NCBI RefSeq assembly: GCF_012910805.1
Contig: NZ_WTVK01000028.1
Span: 1 to 64,000 of the forward strand
Reading direction: 5' to 3'
Length of the DNA stretch: 64,000 nucleotides
Source: Aromatoleum evansii
GTDB lineage: Bacteria > Pseudomonadota > Gammaproteobacteria > Burkholderiales > Rhodocyclaceae
Under the pieces are notes generated by a model. That model searched no databases. It was given only the letters and a program-made list of their open reading frames with translations, and was not told the DNA's origin. The translations under genes were made by a program, and so were the position numbers. Of the stretch, positions 17,563 to 25,666 are shown piece by piece. The stretch's first letter is position 1, and the number at the start of each line of letters is the position of its first letter.

Positions 17563-18489
17563 TCAGCGGCGACGCGCGCGCGGATGCGCTGCGTCATAAA
17601 CCTTGGCGAGGTGCTGAAAATCCAGGTGGGTATAGACCTGCGTGCTGCGGATGCTCGCGTGCCCGAGCAGCTCCTGCACTGCCCTGAGGTCGCCGCTGGA
17701 CTGCAGCACATGACTCGCGAAGCTGTGGCGCAGCATGTGCGGATGCACGTGCACGCCGAGGCCGCGCTGCTGCGCCCAGCGCGCAAGACGCGAGCGGATC
17801 GCCCCCGAACTCATGCGTGTGCCGCTGCGCGTGACGAACAACGCGGCCTCATCGGCCAGCGCCACTTCGCCACGCAGTGCGAGCCATGCCTGCAGGGCCG
17901 CGACCGCCTGTGTGCCGACCGGCACGGTACGCATCTTGTTACGCTTGCCGCGCACCGTGACCATGCGCTCGCCCAGATCGAGCGCCGGTCCGACATCGAG
18001 CGCCGCCAACTCGGCAAGACGCAGGCCCGACGAGTACAGCAGCTCGAACATCGCGTGGTCGCGCACTTCCAGCCCGTCCCCCGCCTCGGCATCGAGCAGC
18101 GCCTGAGCCTGGTCGGGGGAAAGCGCCTTCGGCAAAGGCTGGGGCGACTTCGGCGGGCGCACCCCCTCGGCGGGATTCAGCGCCATTTCGCCACGCTGGC
18201 GGATGAACCAGCGGAACAGCCCGCGCCAGGCCGACAGTGCGCGCGCGATCGAGCGTCCGCCCAGCCCTTCGCCGTGCATGCGCGCGACGAAGCGGCGGAT
18301 GTCGTGGGCAGACAGGGTCTGCGGTGCGCGCCCGTCGGCGAGGCGTTGCAGGCGTTCGAGATCGCGCCGGTAGTTCTCCAGCGTGAGCGCGGCCGCGCGC
18401 CGCTGGGTCGCGAGATAGCCAAGATAGGCCGCCAGCCACTCGGGCGGCGGCAGCTCCGCGACAACGGCCGGGTCGTCGCGGCCCGTCAT
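17563..18489 (-). CDS. xerC: tyrosine recombinase XerC
   Basis: A 308-residue site-specific recombinase that with XerD resolves chromosome dimers at dif. The N-terminal SAM-like domain begins around WLAAYLGYLATQRRAAALTLENYRRDL. Catalytic residues are the Arg in SSGLRLAELAALD, Lys in the beta-hairpin, HPHMLRHSFASH (HxxR), ELLGHASIRSTQVYTHLDF (His and the nucleophilic Tyr). The gap to the upstream DUF484 gene is two bases. The dapF-DUF484-xerC order also occurs in E. coli (dapF-yigA-xerC), which identifies it as housekeeping XerC rather than a phage integrase. Confidence 0.95.
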   Translation of the reverse strand: MTGRDDPAVVAELPPPEWLAAYLGYLATQRRAAALTLENYRRDLERLQRLADGRAPQTLSAHDIRRFVARMHGEGLGGRSIARALSAWRGLFRWFIRQRGEMALNPAEGVRPPKSPQPLPKALSPDQAQALLDAEAGDGLEVRDHAMFELLYSSGLRLAELAALDVGPALDLGERMVTVRGKRNKMRTVPVGTQAVAALQAWLALRGEVALADEAALFVTRSGTRMSSGAIRSRLARWAQQRGLGVHVHPHMLRHSFASHVLQSSGDLRAVQELLGHASIRSTQVYTHLDFQHLAKVYDAAHPRARRR

Positions 18490-18491
18490 GC

Positions 18492-19142
18492 TCAGCCCAG
18501 CTGCCGACGCAGCGCGGAGGCGACGATATCACCGATGCGCGAGACGTAGAGGGTGCCCATCTCGGGGTAGAAGCGCTCGTTCTCCTGGCTGCCGAGGGCA
18601 AGCAGGCCGAAGGTCTGCGCGTCGCGGCGCAGCGGGATCAGCGCGACCGACCGCACGTGCGCGGAGTCGGCGCCAAACCACTCCAGGACCTCGAGATTGA
18701 CGGGTGCGCCGCAATACGGATGGCGCATGTCGCCGGCGAAGAAACGCATCGCCTCGCTGACCGCGGCGAAGTCCTCGCCCTCGCGCGTGAGAACCGAGTT
18801 CCAGATTCGCAGGGCGATGCTGGGCACGGAGAAATCGTCGCGCAAGTTCTCGAACAGCGCGTGACGCAGGGTTTCATAGTCCTCCGCCTCGAGCAGCGCG
18901 AGGGTCAGGCGATGGACCTTCTCGCCGATCTCGTCGTTCTCCTCGCCGAAGCGGATCAGTTCGGAGAGCTTGCCTTCGAGGAGGCGGATCTTGTCGCGCA
19001 GCGCATGCAGCTGGCGCTCGGCAAGGGAAATCGCCTGCCCCCCGTGCGGATGCGGCACGGTCAGCTGGGTGAAGAGTTCCCCGTGCTCGGCGAGGAAGTC
19101 CGGGTGTTCCTTGAGATATCGTGCGACGTCGGCTGCGTTCAT
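18492..19142 (-). CDS. DUF484 family protein
   Basis: A 216-residue cytosolic protein of the YigA/DUF484 family. It starts MNAADVARYLKEHPDFLAEH, which is diagnostic, has a predicted coiled-coil at residues about 38-65 (SLAERQLHALRDKIRLLEGKL) and a GAF-like C-terminal domain (residues about 80-215) ending LYVSRIGDIVASALRRQLG. Function is unknown. It lies two bases upstream of xerC and 91 bases downstream of dapF, matching the conserved dapF-DUF484-xerC operon. The conserved N-terminus fixes the start at 19142. Confidence 0.9.
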   Translation of the reverse strand: MNAADVARYLKEHPDFLAEHGELFTQLTVPHPHGGQAISLAERQLHALRDKIRLLEGKLSELIRFGEENDEIGEKVHRLTLALLEAEDYETLRHALFENLRDDFSVPSIALRIWNSVLTREGEDFAAVSEAMRFFAGDMRHPYCGAPVNLEVLEWFGADSAHVRSVALIPLRRDAQTFGLLALGSQENERFYPEMGTLYVSRIGDIVASALRRQLG

Positions 19143-19233
19143 GCTAGGACCATTCCCTGCGGACGGTTGGCGTCCGCGCGTGTTCGTTGGCAACCGGGGC
19201 GGCGCGCGGGGTGCACGGCGCCGTCCGGCTGGA

Positions 19234-20067
19234 TCATGCGAGTTCGATCTCGCCGGCAAAAACCGTCACGGCCGGGCCGGTCATCAGCACCGGCTCGCCG
19301 ACGCCCGCCCACGCGATCTCCAGCTCGCCGCCGCGAGTCTCCACGCGTACCGGAGACACCAGCAGCTCGCGGCGGATGCCCGCAACCACTGCCGCGCACG
19401 CGCCCGTGCCGCAGGCGAGCGTCTCGCCCGCGCCGCGCTCGTACACGCGCAGGCGGATGCGATGTTCATCCACCACCTGCATGAAGCCGGCGTTGACGCG
19501 GGCGGGGAAGCGCGCATGCTTCTCGATCAGCGGCCCCTGGACGGCCACCGGGGCGGCATCGACGTCGGCGACGACCTGCACCGCGTGCGGATTGCCCATC
19601 GACACCGCAGTGATCGCGACCGGCGTACCGGCGACGTCGAGCGGCTGCACGACGGCGTCGGAATCCGAGACGAAGGGCACGCGCGCCGGCTCGAACACCG
19701 GCACCCCCATGTCTACGGTGACCAGGCCGCTGTCCTCGAGGCGCGGCGCAATCACCCCGGATTTCGTCTCGACGCGGATCTCGCTCTTGGCGGTGAGCCC
19801 CTGCTCATGCACGAAGCGCACGAAGCAGCGCGCACCGTTGCCGCACTGCTCGACCTCGCCGCCGTCGGCGTTGAAGATGCGGTAGCGGAAATCAACGCCC
19901 GGCTGCGACGCCGGCTCGACCACCAGCAGCTGGTCGCAGCCGACGCCGAAATGGCGGTCGGCGAGAAAGCGCACGCGCTCGGGCGTGAGCTCGACGTGCT
20001 GGCGCACGGCGTCGATGACGACGAAGTCGTTGCCGAGGCCGTGCATTTTGGCGAAGCGCAGGTGCAT
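19234..20067 (-). CDS. dapF: diaminopimelate epimerase
   Basis: A 277-residue cofactor-independent epimerase that converts LL- to meso-diaminopimelate for lysine and peptidoglycan synthesis. The N-terminus [19 protein letters not shown] is diagnostic. The two catalytic cysteines lie in [16 protein letters not shown] and [14 protein letters not shown]. The start at 20067 is fixed by this N-terminus; an extension upstream runs into an intergenic palindrome. First of the dapF-DUF484-xerC group; two acyltransferase genes lie upstream on the same strand beyond a repeat-containing gap of 219 bases. Confidence 0.97.
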   Translation of the reverse strand: MHLRFAKMHGLGNDFVVIDAVRQHVELTPERVRFLADRHFGVGCDQLLVVEPASQPGVDFRYRIFNADGGEVEQCGNGARCFVRFVHEQGLTAKSEIRVETKSGVIAPRLEDSGLVTVDMGVPVFEPARVPFVSDSDAVVQPLDVAGTPVAITAVSMGNPHAVQVVADVDAAPVAVQGPLIEKHARFPARVNAGFMQVVDEHRIRLRVYERGAGETLACGTGACAAVVAGIRRELLVSPVRVETRGGELEIAWAGVGEPVLMTGPAVTVFAGEIELA

Positions 20068-20194
20068 GGAAGGGTTCCGCTCAGTAGGTTCGAATCGGCG
20101 CGGGCCGAACCCCGGAATTCTCGCGCAGCATCCGGGGTGAGTCCAGCGACGCGCGGCAATGCCTTGCCTCTTGCCCCAAAGCACGCCCAATCGC

Positions 20195-20250
20195 GTGGGA
20201 GCGGCTTCAGCCGCGAATGGGCGCCGGTTCGCGGCTGAAGCCGCTCCCAC
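20195..20250. repeat. REP-like palindrome, copy 2
   Basis: An inverted repeat with arms GTGGGAGCGGCTTCAGCCGC and its exact reverse complement, separated by a short spacer (GAATGGGCGCCGGTTC). It lies between dapF and the upstream acyltransferase gene. In RNA it would form a 22-23 bp hairpin, without a following T-tract. Confidence 0.93.
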
Positions 20251-20286
20251 GGGGCAATGCAGGATATGAACAGCGCCGCGACGCGC

Positions 20287-21171
20287 TCAATACGGCCGCT
20301 TCTCCCCCGGCGGACGGGTCTTGAAGCGGCGATGCACCCAGTAGTACTGCTCGGGCATCGTGCGCACGACCGACTCGATCCACTGGTTCATGCGCAGCGT
20401 ATCGGCCTCCACGTCCTCGGTCGGAAAATCCGCCCACGGTTCGCCCAGCCGCGTCACATAGCCCTTGCCTCCCGGCAGCATCTCGGTCACCACCGGCACG
20501 ACGGCCGCTCGCGCGAGGCGCGACAGGCGCGACAGGCCGGTGATCGTCGCCGCCGGCACGCCGAAGAAGGGCACGAAGATCGAGTCTTCGCGCCCGTAGT
20601 CCATGTCCGGCAGGTAGTAGAACGGACGCCCAGCCTTCATCGCCTTCACGGTGCCGCGCACGCCGTCCTGGCGAGACAGCAGCAGCTGGTCGCCAAAGCG
20701 GCTGCGGCCGTGGAACAGCCAGCGGTCGAACACCGGGTTGTTCTGGCGCGCATAGACGCTCACGCTGTCGAACTCCATCGCGAAACGCGCACCGCCCATG
20801 TCGAGACCGAGGAAATGCGGCGCCAGCAGCAGCACCGGCCGCCCCGCGGCGACCAGCGCATCCACGTGCTCGCGCCCTTCGAGCCGGATCATGCCCTTCA
20901 GGCGCGCCTCGCTCGCCCACCACAGCAGCCCGCGCTCAAGCATGCTGCGACCCAGCGCGTGGAAGTGGGCCCCCGCGATGCGCGCCCGCGCAGTCTCGTC
21001 CATTTCGGGAAAGCACAGGCGCAGATTCACATTGACGATGTGGCGGCGCCGGCCCGCGAAGCGGTACAGCAGCTCGCCCACCGCCGTGCCGATGCGCGCC
21101 TGCATACCCAGCGGCAGCCAGTGCAGCAGCCAGAAGAGCGCAACGGCAAGCCAGCTCGCGATGCGCGCCAT
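20287..21171 (-). CDS. LpxL/HtrB-family lipid A acyltransferase (copy 1)
   Basis: A 294-residue inner-membrane lysophospholipid acyltransferase. The N-terminal membrane helix (residues 1-25) is followed by the HxxxxD active-site segment LLLAPHFLGLDMGGARFA (near residue 118) and PFYYLPDMDYGREDSIFVPFFG (near 200), typical of late lipid A acyltransferases that add secondary acyl chains to Kdo2-lipid A. Here the motif is H-F-L-G-L-D. It overlaps its paralogue by one base (TGATG), so the two are coupled. Which chain each enzyme adds cannot be decided from sequence. Confidence 0.88.
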   Translation of the reverse strand: MARIASWLAVALFWLLHWLPLGMQARIGTAVGELLYRFAGRRRHIVNVNLRLCFPEMDETARARIAGAHFHALGRSMLERGLLWWASEARLKGMIRLEGREHVDALVAAGRPVLLLAPHFLGLDMGGARFAMEFDSVSVYARQNNPVFDRWLFHGRSRFGDQLLLSRQDGVRGTVKAMKAGRPFYYLPDMDYGREDSIFVPFFGVPAATITGLSRLSRLARAAVVPVVTEMLPGGKGYVTRLGEPWADFPTEDVEADTLRMNQWIESVVRTMPEQYYWVHRRFKTRPPGEKRPY

Positions 21172-22037
21172 CACCGCTCGCCCTCCGGCGCCGGCACGCC
21201 CGACGGCTTCTTGTAGCGGTTGTAGCCCCACAGGTACTGCGCCGGCCCTGCAAGGATGAGGCGCTCGATCTCGCGATTGATCGCAACGCAACGCTCCTCC
21301 AGCGTGCCGGCGATCGGTTCGACCGGCTCGGAGATGCGCACCACGTAGCCTTCGCCGCGCGGCAGGCGCTCGGTCCAGATCATCAGCGGCTTCACGCCCT
21401 TCACTTCCGACAGGCGCGCCGCCAGCGTCATCGTCCATGCCTGCCGCCCGAAGAACGGTGCCCACACACCCTCGCCCTCGGCCGGCGCCTGGTCCGGCAG
21501 CATGCCGACCATCTCTCCGCTCCTGAGCGCCTTCACGAGGCGCCGAACGCCCGACACGTCGGCCGGCGCGACGCGGATCTCGCCTCGCGCGCGCCCTGCC
21601 TCCATCAGCGGACCGAGCGCCTCCTTGCGCGGCGGGCGGAACAGCACGGTGATCGGGCCGTGCGTCGAGCAGTACTGCGCGCACATCTCGAAGCAGCCCA
21701 GATGCGGCGTGAGGAACAGCACGCTCGCGCCCTCGGCGCGGGCGCGCTCGACCAGTTCGCGCCCTTCGACGCGCACCACGCGCGACAGCACCTCCTCCTG
21801 CGGCCGCAGCCACACGAACGGGAGTTCGAACGCCTGGCGGCCGGCCTCGGCGATGGCGGCCTTCAGCAGGGCCGGATCCGAGCGCCCCAGCGCGTTGTCG
21901 AGGTTTGCCTGGAGCCTGCGCGCGTAGGATGGCGAAAAGCGCCACGTGAGCCAGCCGGCCCAGCCGCCGAGGCGGTGCAGCCAGGCGAGCGGCAGTCGGG
22001 CGAGAATCCGGAAGAGTAGATTGACGATCACGGGCAC
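21171..22037 (-). CDS. LpxL/HtrB-family lipid A acyltransferase (copy 2)
   Basis: A paralogue of the preceding gene, about 288 residues. The HxxxxD motif is FLTPHLGCFEMCAQYC, where the fifth position after His carries Glu (HLGCFE), as in several LpxL proteins. The second conserved segment is MVGMLPDQAPAEGEGVWAPFFG. The C-terminal NRYKKPSGVPAPEGER is polar. The start is uncertain: a GTG at 22037 precedes the first membrane helix (VPVIVNLLFRIL), a second GTG is at 22031, and an unlikely TTG at 22091 would overlap the divergent metK promoter. No good ribosome-binding site marks any of them. Confidence 0.83.
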   Translation of the reverse strand: MPVIVNLLFRILARLPLAWLHRLGGWAGWLTWRFSPSYARRLQANLDNALGRSDPALLKAAIAEAGRQAFELPFVWLRPQEEVLSRVVRVEGRELVERARAEGASVLFLTPHLGCFEMCAQYCSTHGPITVLFRPPRKEALGPLMEAGRARGEIRVAPADVSGVRRLVKALRSGEMVGMLPDQAPAEGEGVWAPFFGRQAWTMTLAARLSEVKGVKPLMIWTERLPRGEGYVVRISEPVEPIAGTLEERCVAINREIERLILAGPAQYLWGYNRYKKPSGVPAPEGER

Positions 22038-22073
22038 TAAGGGGCGGCATGCGCGGAAGAACGATCCGCACGA

Positions 22074-22101
22074 TTGACCGGCCGGGTCCAAAGACTATAA
22101 T
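22074..22101 (+). promoter_or_regulatory. sigma-70 promoter of metK
   Basis: TTGACC at 22074-22079 and TATAAT at 22096-22101 are separated by 16 bases. This is the closest match to the sigma-70 consensus that I saw in the window. Transcription would begin near 22108, leaving a leader of about 160 bases before the metK ATG. Confidence 0.8.
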
Positions 22102-22107
22102 TATCGC

Positions 22108-22269
22108 TTAGCCGCCGAGTTAATACGACAACTTGCAGGGCGGCGCCACGAACGTACCTGAGCGGTCGTGGCAAACAAGTACTGCTAAAGCGTCGGCTGC
22201 TCGACGAAATCCCCCGAGCCGGCCAAGACGCCGGAACACTCTGGGGATTTTTGTTTTCAGGAGCAGTGC
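22108..22269 (+). ncRNA. structured 5' leader of metK (candidate cis-regulatory RNA)
   Basis: The leader contains three hairpins and then a terminator. Hairpin 1 pairs GCCGCC (22111-22116) with GGCGGC (22139-22144), with an inner GAGTT/AACTT helix. Hairpin 2 pairs GCCACGA (22145-22151) with TCGTGGC (22166-22172). Hairpin 3 pairs CGTCG (22191-22195) with CGACG (22202-22206). Between hairpins 2 and 3 is an unpaired AAACAAGTACTGCTAAAG. A terminator follows at 22207-22257, immediately before the ribosome-binding site. I do not recognise it as SAM-I or SAH class; a GCTAAA element recalls the SAM-II core but the rest does not fit. Regulation by S-adenosylmethionine is an inference from the gene it controls. 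Confidence 0.6.
22207..22257 (+). terminator. intrinsic terminator/attenuator before metK
   Basis: AAATCCCC (22207-22214) pairs with GGGGATTT (22243-22250), continued by GAG/CTC and an inner CCGG/CCGG helix. The right arm is followed by TTGTTTT. The hairpin ends directly before the CAGGAG ribosome-binding site of metK, so it must be conditionally bypassed for metK to be expressed from the upstream promoter. Confidence 0.82.
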
Positions 22270-23436
22270 ATGAGCAGGGAATTCCTCTTCACCTCGGAAT
22301 CGGTCTCGGAAGGCCATCCCGACAAGGTCGCCGACCAGGTCTCCGACGGCGTCCTCGACGCGATCCTCGCCGAAGACCCGAAGGCGCGTGTCGCCTGCGA
22401 GACGCTGGTGTCGACCGGCCTCGTCGTGATCTCGGGCGAGATCACCACCTCGGCACACCCGAACTACCGCGAGATCGCGCAGGAAGTGATCCGCCGCATC
22501 GGCTATGACAATTCCGACATCGGTTTCGACTACAAGAGCTGCGCGGTCCTCGCCGCGATCAACCGCCAGTCCGCGGACATTGCGCAGGGCGTCAATGAAG
22601 GCGAAGGTCTCGATCTCGACCAGGGCGCGGGCGACCAGGGCCTGATGTTCGGCTACGCCTGCAGCGAGACGCCGAGTCTGATGCCGCTGCCCATCTACTA
22701 TGCGCACCGCATCATGCAGCGCCAGGCCGAGCTGCGCAAGGACGGCCGCCTGCCGTGGCTGCGCCCGGACGCGAAGAGCCAGCTGACAGTGAAGTACGTC
22801 GACGGCAAGCCTGCGGCGATCGACACCGTGGTCGTGTCGACGCAGCACAGCCCGGAGGTGTCGCACGCACAGATCAGCGAGGCCGTGATCGAGGAGATCA
22901 TCAAGCCGGTGCTGCCGAAGGAGCTGATGAAGGGCGAAGTGCGCTACCTGATCAACCCGACCGGCCGCTTCGTCATCGGCGGCCCGCACGGCGACTGCGG
23001 CCTCACCGGGCGCAAGATCATCGTCGACACCTACGGCGGCGCCGCCCACCACGGCGGCGGCGCGTTCTCGGGCAAGGATCCCTCCAAGGTCGACCGCTCG
23101 GCCGCCTACGCCGGCCGCTGGGTCGCCAAGAACATCGTCGCGGCCGGCCTCGCCGAGCGCTGCGAGGTGCAGGTGGCCTACGCGATTGGCGTCGCCAAGC
23201 CCGTGTCGATGATGGTCGAGACCTTCGGCACCGGCAGGATCGCCGACGAGAAGATCGTCGAACTGGTGCAGCGCCACTTCGACCTGCGCCCCAAGGCGAT
23301 CATCCAGGAGCTCAACCTGCTGCGCCCGATCTACGGCAAGACGGCCGCCTACGGCCATTTCGGCCGCGACGAGCCGGAGTTCAGCTGGGAAAACACCGAC
23401 AAGGCCGCAGCGCTGCGCGCCGACGCCGGGCTGTAA
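22270..23436 (+). CDS. metK: S-adenosylmethionine synthetase
   Basis: A 388-residue enzyme that makes S-adenosylmethionine from methionine and ATP. Signatures include [20 protein letters not shown] at the N-terminus, the flexible-loop [12 protein letters not shown] and the phosphate-binding segment [19 protein letters not shown]. Length is standard. A CAGGAG site lies seven bases before the ATG, directly after the leader terminator. With ahcY and metF a few kilobases downstream it forms part of the activated methyl cycle. Confidence 0.98.
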   Translation: MSREFLFTSESVSEGHPDKVADQVSDGVLDAILAEDPKARVACETLVSTGLVVISGEITTSAHPNYREIAQEVIRRIGYDNSDIGFDYKSCAVLAAINRQSADIAQGVNEGEGLDLDQGAGDQGLMFGYACSETPSLMPLPIYYAHRIMQRQAELRKDGRLPWLRPDAKSQLTVKYVDGKPAAIDTVVVSTQHSPEVSHAQISEAVIEEIIKPVLPKELMKGEVRYLINPTGRFVIGGPHGDCGLTGRKIIVDTYGGAAHHGGGAFSGKDPSKVDRSAAYAGRWVAKNIVAAGLAERCEVQVAYAIGVAKPVSMMVETFGTGRIADEKIVELVQRHFDLRPKAIIQELNLLRPIYGKTAAYGHFGRDEPEFSWENTDKAAALRADAGL

Positions 23437-23505
23437 CCGGGCAGCGGGCGGGGCCGCACGGCTCCGCCCCACCGGAACCGCCTTGCGACGCGGGGCGAGC
23501 CGCGC

Positions 23506-24000
23506 TCAAGGCGACTCCGCCGGATGCGTGAACACGAAGTCCCTGTCCTTGACCGGCTGGTGGCAGCCGAAACATTCCTGCACGAAGTTCGCGTCGGCAC
23601 CGTAAGGCTTCTGCGCCTTGCCGAGCCAGCGCGCGAACCCCCAGCCGCCGGTCGCGGCGTACTTGGCGCCGTCCTTGACCATGAACTCCGCATGGACGAA
23701 GTCGCCCGGCGCAAGCGCCGTGTCCCAGCGGTCATGCTTGACCGCCTTCCACACCAGCTTGCCGAGGATCGCGCCGTCGGGCCACGGGTTGGTCCGCCCC
23801 TCGCGCGCCGCCCTGGCGGCCACGTCGTTGCCGAGCACCGCCCGCAGCGTGTTGTTGTCGGAACGCTGATGGACCGAGAGCACCTGCCACTGGCGGTAGC
23901 CTTCCGGCAACTGGATGCCGTTAGGGGCGGGATCGGCCGCGGAAGCGGAGACCGCTGCGCACAGCAGCGCACCGGCCAGCAATGGGAATCGTCTACTCAT
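23506..24000 (-). CDS. cytochrome P460 family protein
   Basis: A 164-residue periplasmic protein with a signal peptide (about residues 1-21, ending SASAAD) and a P460 fold: LPEGYRQWQVLSVHQRSDNN, LRAVLGNDVAARAAREGR and NPWPDGAILGKLVWK. The single heme-binding motif is CFGCH near the C-terminus (residues 143-147). In Nitrosomonas and Methylococcus such proteins oxidise hydroxylamine or bind NO through a lysine-heme cross-link; whether this one carries the cross-link cannot be judged from sequence alone. A GGAGG site lies eight bases before the ATG at 24000. It is a single gene between metK and infA with no hydroxylamine-oxidation partners nearby. Confidence 0.85.
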   Translation of the reverse strand: MSRRFPLLAGALLCAAVSASAADPAPNGIQLPEGYRQWQVLSVHQRSDNNTLRAVLGNDVAARAAREGRTNPWPDGAILGKLVWKAVKHDRWDTALAPGDFVHAEFMVKDGAKYAATGGWGFARWLGKAQKPYGADANFVQECFGCHQPVKDRDFVFTHPAESP

Positions 24001-24103
24001 GGAACATCCTCCGTGTCGGTGGTCGTGCCCGCCGGTTGCGCGAGCCACGTCCTGAACAAACAGCCGACGCGGGGGAAATGTTCCCGGAATTGCGAAAGAA
24101 AGT

Positions 24104-24364
24104 TCAGCGGCGGCGCCGCTGCTGCGGACTCACGGGACCGCGGCCTTCGATGTGGCGGAAGGTGATGCGCCCCTTGCTCAGGTCGTAGGGCGACAGCTCC
24201 AGGGAGACCTTGTCGCCGCACAGGATGCGGATGTGGTGCTTGCGCATCTTGCCGGCCGAATAGGCTACGAGGTCGTGACCATTGTCCAGCGTCACACGGA
24301 ATCGGGCATCGGGCAGGACCTCGGTCACCACGCCACCCATTTCGATCAGTTCTTCCTTGGCGAT
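24104..24364 (-). CDS. infA: translation initiation factor IF-1, apparent AUC start
   Basis: An IF-1 homologue of about 86 residues with the S1-type OB fold: [40 protein letters not shown] and [20 protein letters not shown], plus an arginine-rich tail. Almost all IF-1 proteins begin MAKEExIEM; here the bases read ATC-GCC-AAG-GAA-GAA-CTG-ATC-GAA-ATG. The conserved start position thus holds ATC, eight bases after a strong GAGGAG. The first in-frame ATG (24340) lies eight codons inside the conserved N-terminus and lacks a ribosome-binding site. Initiation at AUC is therefore likely. It lies downstream of cspA on the same strand, with a terminator between them. Confidence 0.85.
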   Translation of the reverse strand: MAKEELIEMGGVVTEVLPDARFRVTLDNGHDLVAYSAGKMRKHHIRILCGDKVSLELSPYDLSKGRITFRHIEGRGPVSPQQRRRR

Positions 24365-24384
24365 GACAGTTTCTCCTCGGGAAG

Positions 24385-24421
24385 CAGAAAAAAGAAAAGG
24401 CCGGGCTTGTGCCAGGCCTTT
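24385..24421 (-). terminator. intrinsic terminator downstream of cspA
   Basis: On the minus strand AAAGGCC pairs with GGCCTTT across a 12-base loop (stem arms 24415-24421 and 24396-24402), followed by a T-rich run (TTTTCTTTTTT). It lies between cspA and infA and ends only about 10 bases before the GAGGAG of infA, so infA depends on read-through or on an unseen promoter. Confidence 0.8.
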
Positions 24422-24504
24422 CGGGGATGCGTACCGGAACGGATTCCGGCTACCGGCCCCGCCAGGGACCGGAGGCGCAGCGCTGCGGCCGCGCCGGCGC
24501 GGGC

Positions 24505-24711
24505 TTAGTCAGCCGCGCGGATGTTCGACGCCTGCTGGCCCTTGGGGCCGGTCGTCACGTCGAACGTGACGCGCTGACCTTCGGCGAGGGTCTTGAAACC
24601 CGAACCCTGGATCGCCGAGAAATGGGCGAACAGATCGTCACCGCCGTTTTCCGGGGTGATGAAACCGAAGCCCTTGGAGTCGTTGAACCACTTCACAGTA
24701 CCGTTTGCCAT
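24505..24711 (-). CDS. cspA: cold-shock-domain protein (CspA family)
   Basis: A 68-residue single cold-shock domain, an RNA/single-stranded DNA chaperone. Both nucleic-acid-binding motifs are present: RNP1 as KGFGFITP and RNP2 as DLFAHFSAI. The protein begins [17 protein letters not shown], which fixes the ATG at 24711. Upstream in-frame codons form a long leader region without a conserved sequence, in keeping with the long 5' untranslated regions usual for csp genes. Which paralogue (cold-induced or constitutive) it is cannot be told. Confidence 0.95.
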   Translation of the reverse strand: MANGTVKWFNDSKGFGFITPENGGDDLFAHFSAIQGSGFKTLAEGQRVTFDVTTGPKGQQASNIRAAD

Positions 24712-25080
24712 GTCTTGTATTTCCTGAAAATTAAGGGACTTGCCCCTAGAGTGAGGGCGAAGGTCAAGACGGCAGGGTGAAGAGGAAAGGCATACCGCAG
24801 AAACAGCAGAGACCGGACCAGACAACAACTTTGCTACTTGAAGATCGCTGCCGCGCACTATGGACTGATTTGCTCCGCCCTGCAAACGAAATATTGTTTG
24901 TTACATTTTACGACACTCGCAAAGGGGCCGGATTCCGCCACCACTCCGCAGGCCTCGAACCCGCACGGGCCATGGGCATCGACAGTGGTGGGCGCCGAAC
25001 CCGACCATCGGGCGCACCGAACCGCTAGGCGCCGCGATGTTCTAATATCTGCTTTTGCACCTCCATTCCGGATTTACCCC
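24712..25080. other. intergenic region between cspA and a lipoprotein gene
   Basis: This 369-base gap separates divergent cspA and the lipoprotein gene. The part near 24880-24930 is markedly AT-richer than its surroundings (AAATATTGTTTGTTACATTT), a likely promoter zone for cspA with an untranslated leader of roughly 150 bases. On the plus strand TAATAT at 25043-25048 is a plausible -10 element for the lipoprotein gene. No gene or RNA family was recognised. Confidence 0.5.
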
Positions 25081-25596
25081 ATGTTGCATCTCGCGCGTTG
25101 CGCCCAAACGCTGTCGTTGTCCGGGCTGCTGCTCGCCGGCTGCGCATCGGCGCCGCCTCCCGCCTATCGCAGCGAAACCTTCGCCGCAGAATCGCCCTTC
25201 GTCACGTGGAGCACGCGCGATCCGGACGCGGCCTGCGAAGTCGGCAAGCGCGCCCTGCTGAGCCAGGGCTACCAGGTCGATGCATCGAACACGACGCGCA
25301 TCCGCGGCGAGAAGTTCTTCCTGCCGAAGACCGACTACGGCATGACGCTCCACATCACCCTCGTATGCCTGCCGAGCAATGTCGGCACCGCCGTCTATGC
25401 GAACGCGCTGCAGACGCGCTACGAGCTGAAATCCGCCGCAACAAGCGCGGGGGTCGGCGTTGCGGGCATCGGTTCGATCTCGCTGCCGTGGATGGCGGAC
25501 AAGGAGGCGCTGGTCAAGGTGGGCGAGGAAACGATCTCGGATCCGGACTTCTACAAGCGCCTGTTCGGACTGATCGAATCCCTGCAGGGCGGCTGA
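25081..25596 (+). CDS. DUF2242-like lipoprotein
   Basis: A 171-residue predicted lipoprotein. The signal peptide ends in the lipobox LLAGC, with the acylated cysteine at residue 21. The mature protein contains ACEVGKRALLSQGYQVD, IRGEKFFLPKTDYGMTLHITLVC and a glycine-rich hydrophobic stretch (AGVGVAGIGSISLPW), followed by VGEETISDPDFYKRLFGLIESL. The pattern resembles DUF2242 proteins; I assign this from memory of the family and with moderate confidence. Function unknown, probably anchored to the outer membrane. The ATG at 25081 is preferred because it begins the signal peptide. Confidence 0.72.
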   Translation: MLHLARCAQTLSLSGLLLAGCASAPPPAYRSETFAAESPFVTWSTRDPDAACEVGKRALLSQGYQVDASNTTRIRGEKFFLPKTDYGMTLHITLVCLPSNVGTAVYANALQTRYELKSAATSAGVGVAGIGSISLPWMADKEALVKVGEETISDPDFYKRLFGLIESLQGG

Positions 25597-25651
25597 GCCC
25601 GCTGCGGCGAGCCGGGTCGCTGCGTATTGCGGACGCGGTCGGCACCTGGGC

Positions 25652-25657
25652 TATAAT
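25652..25657 (+). promoter_or_regulatory. -10 element of the ahcY promoter
   Basis: A perfect TATAAT stands ten bases before the SAH riboswitch begins, so the riboswitch would lie at the very 5' end of the transcript. The best -35 candidate, TTGCGG at 25627-25632, is 19 bases away and is weak. Confidence 0.6.
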
Positions 25658-25666
25658 CCAAGCTTG

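Noticed and set aside
17563-18489. Tyrosine recombinase as a sign of an integrated mobile element
   Set aside because: Its place in the dapF-DUF484-xerC operon and its XerC motifs mark it as chromosomal housekeeping; no attachment-site duplication or phage genes lie near.
22108-22269. metK leader as a SAM-II or SAM-I riboswitch
   Set aside because: Only a GCTAAA word recalls SAM-II; the hairpin layout and spacing differ, and no SAM-I kink-turn pattern is visible. It is kept as an unnamed leader.
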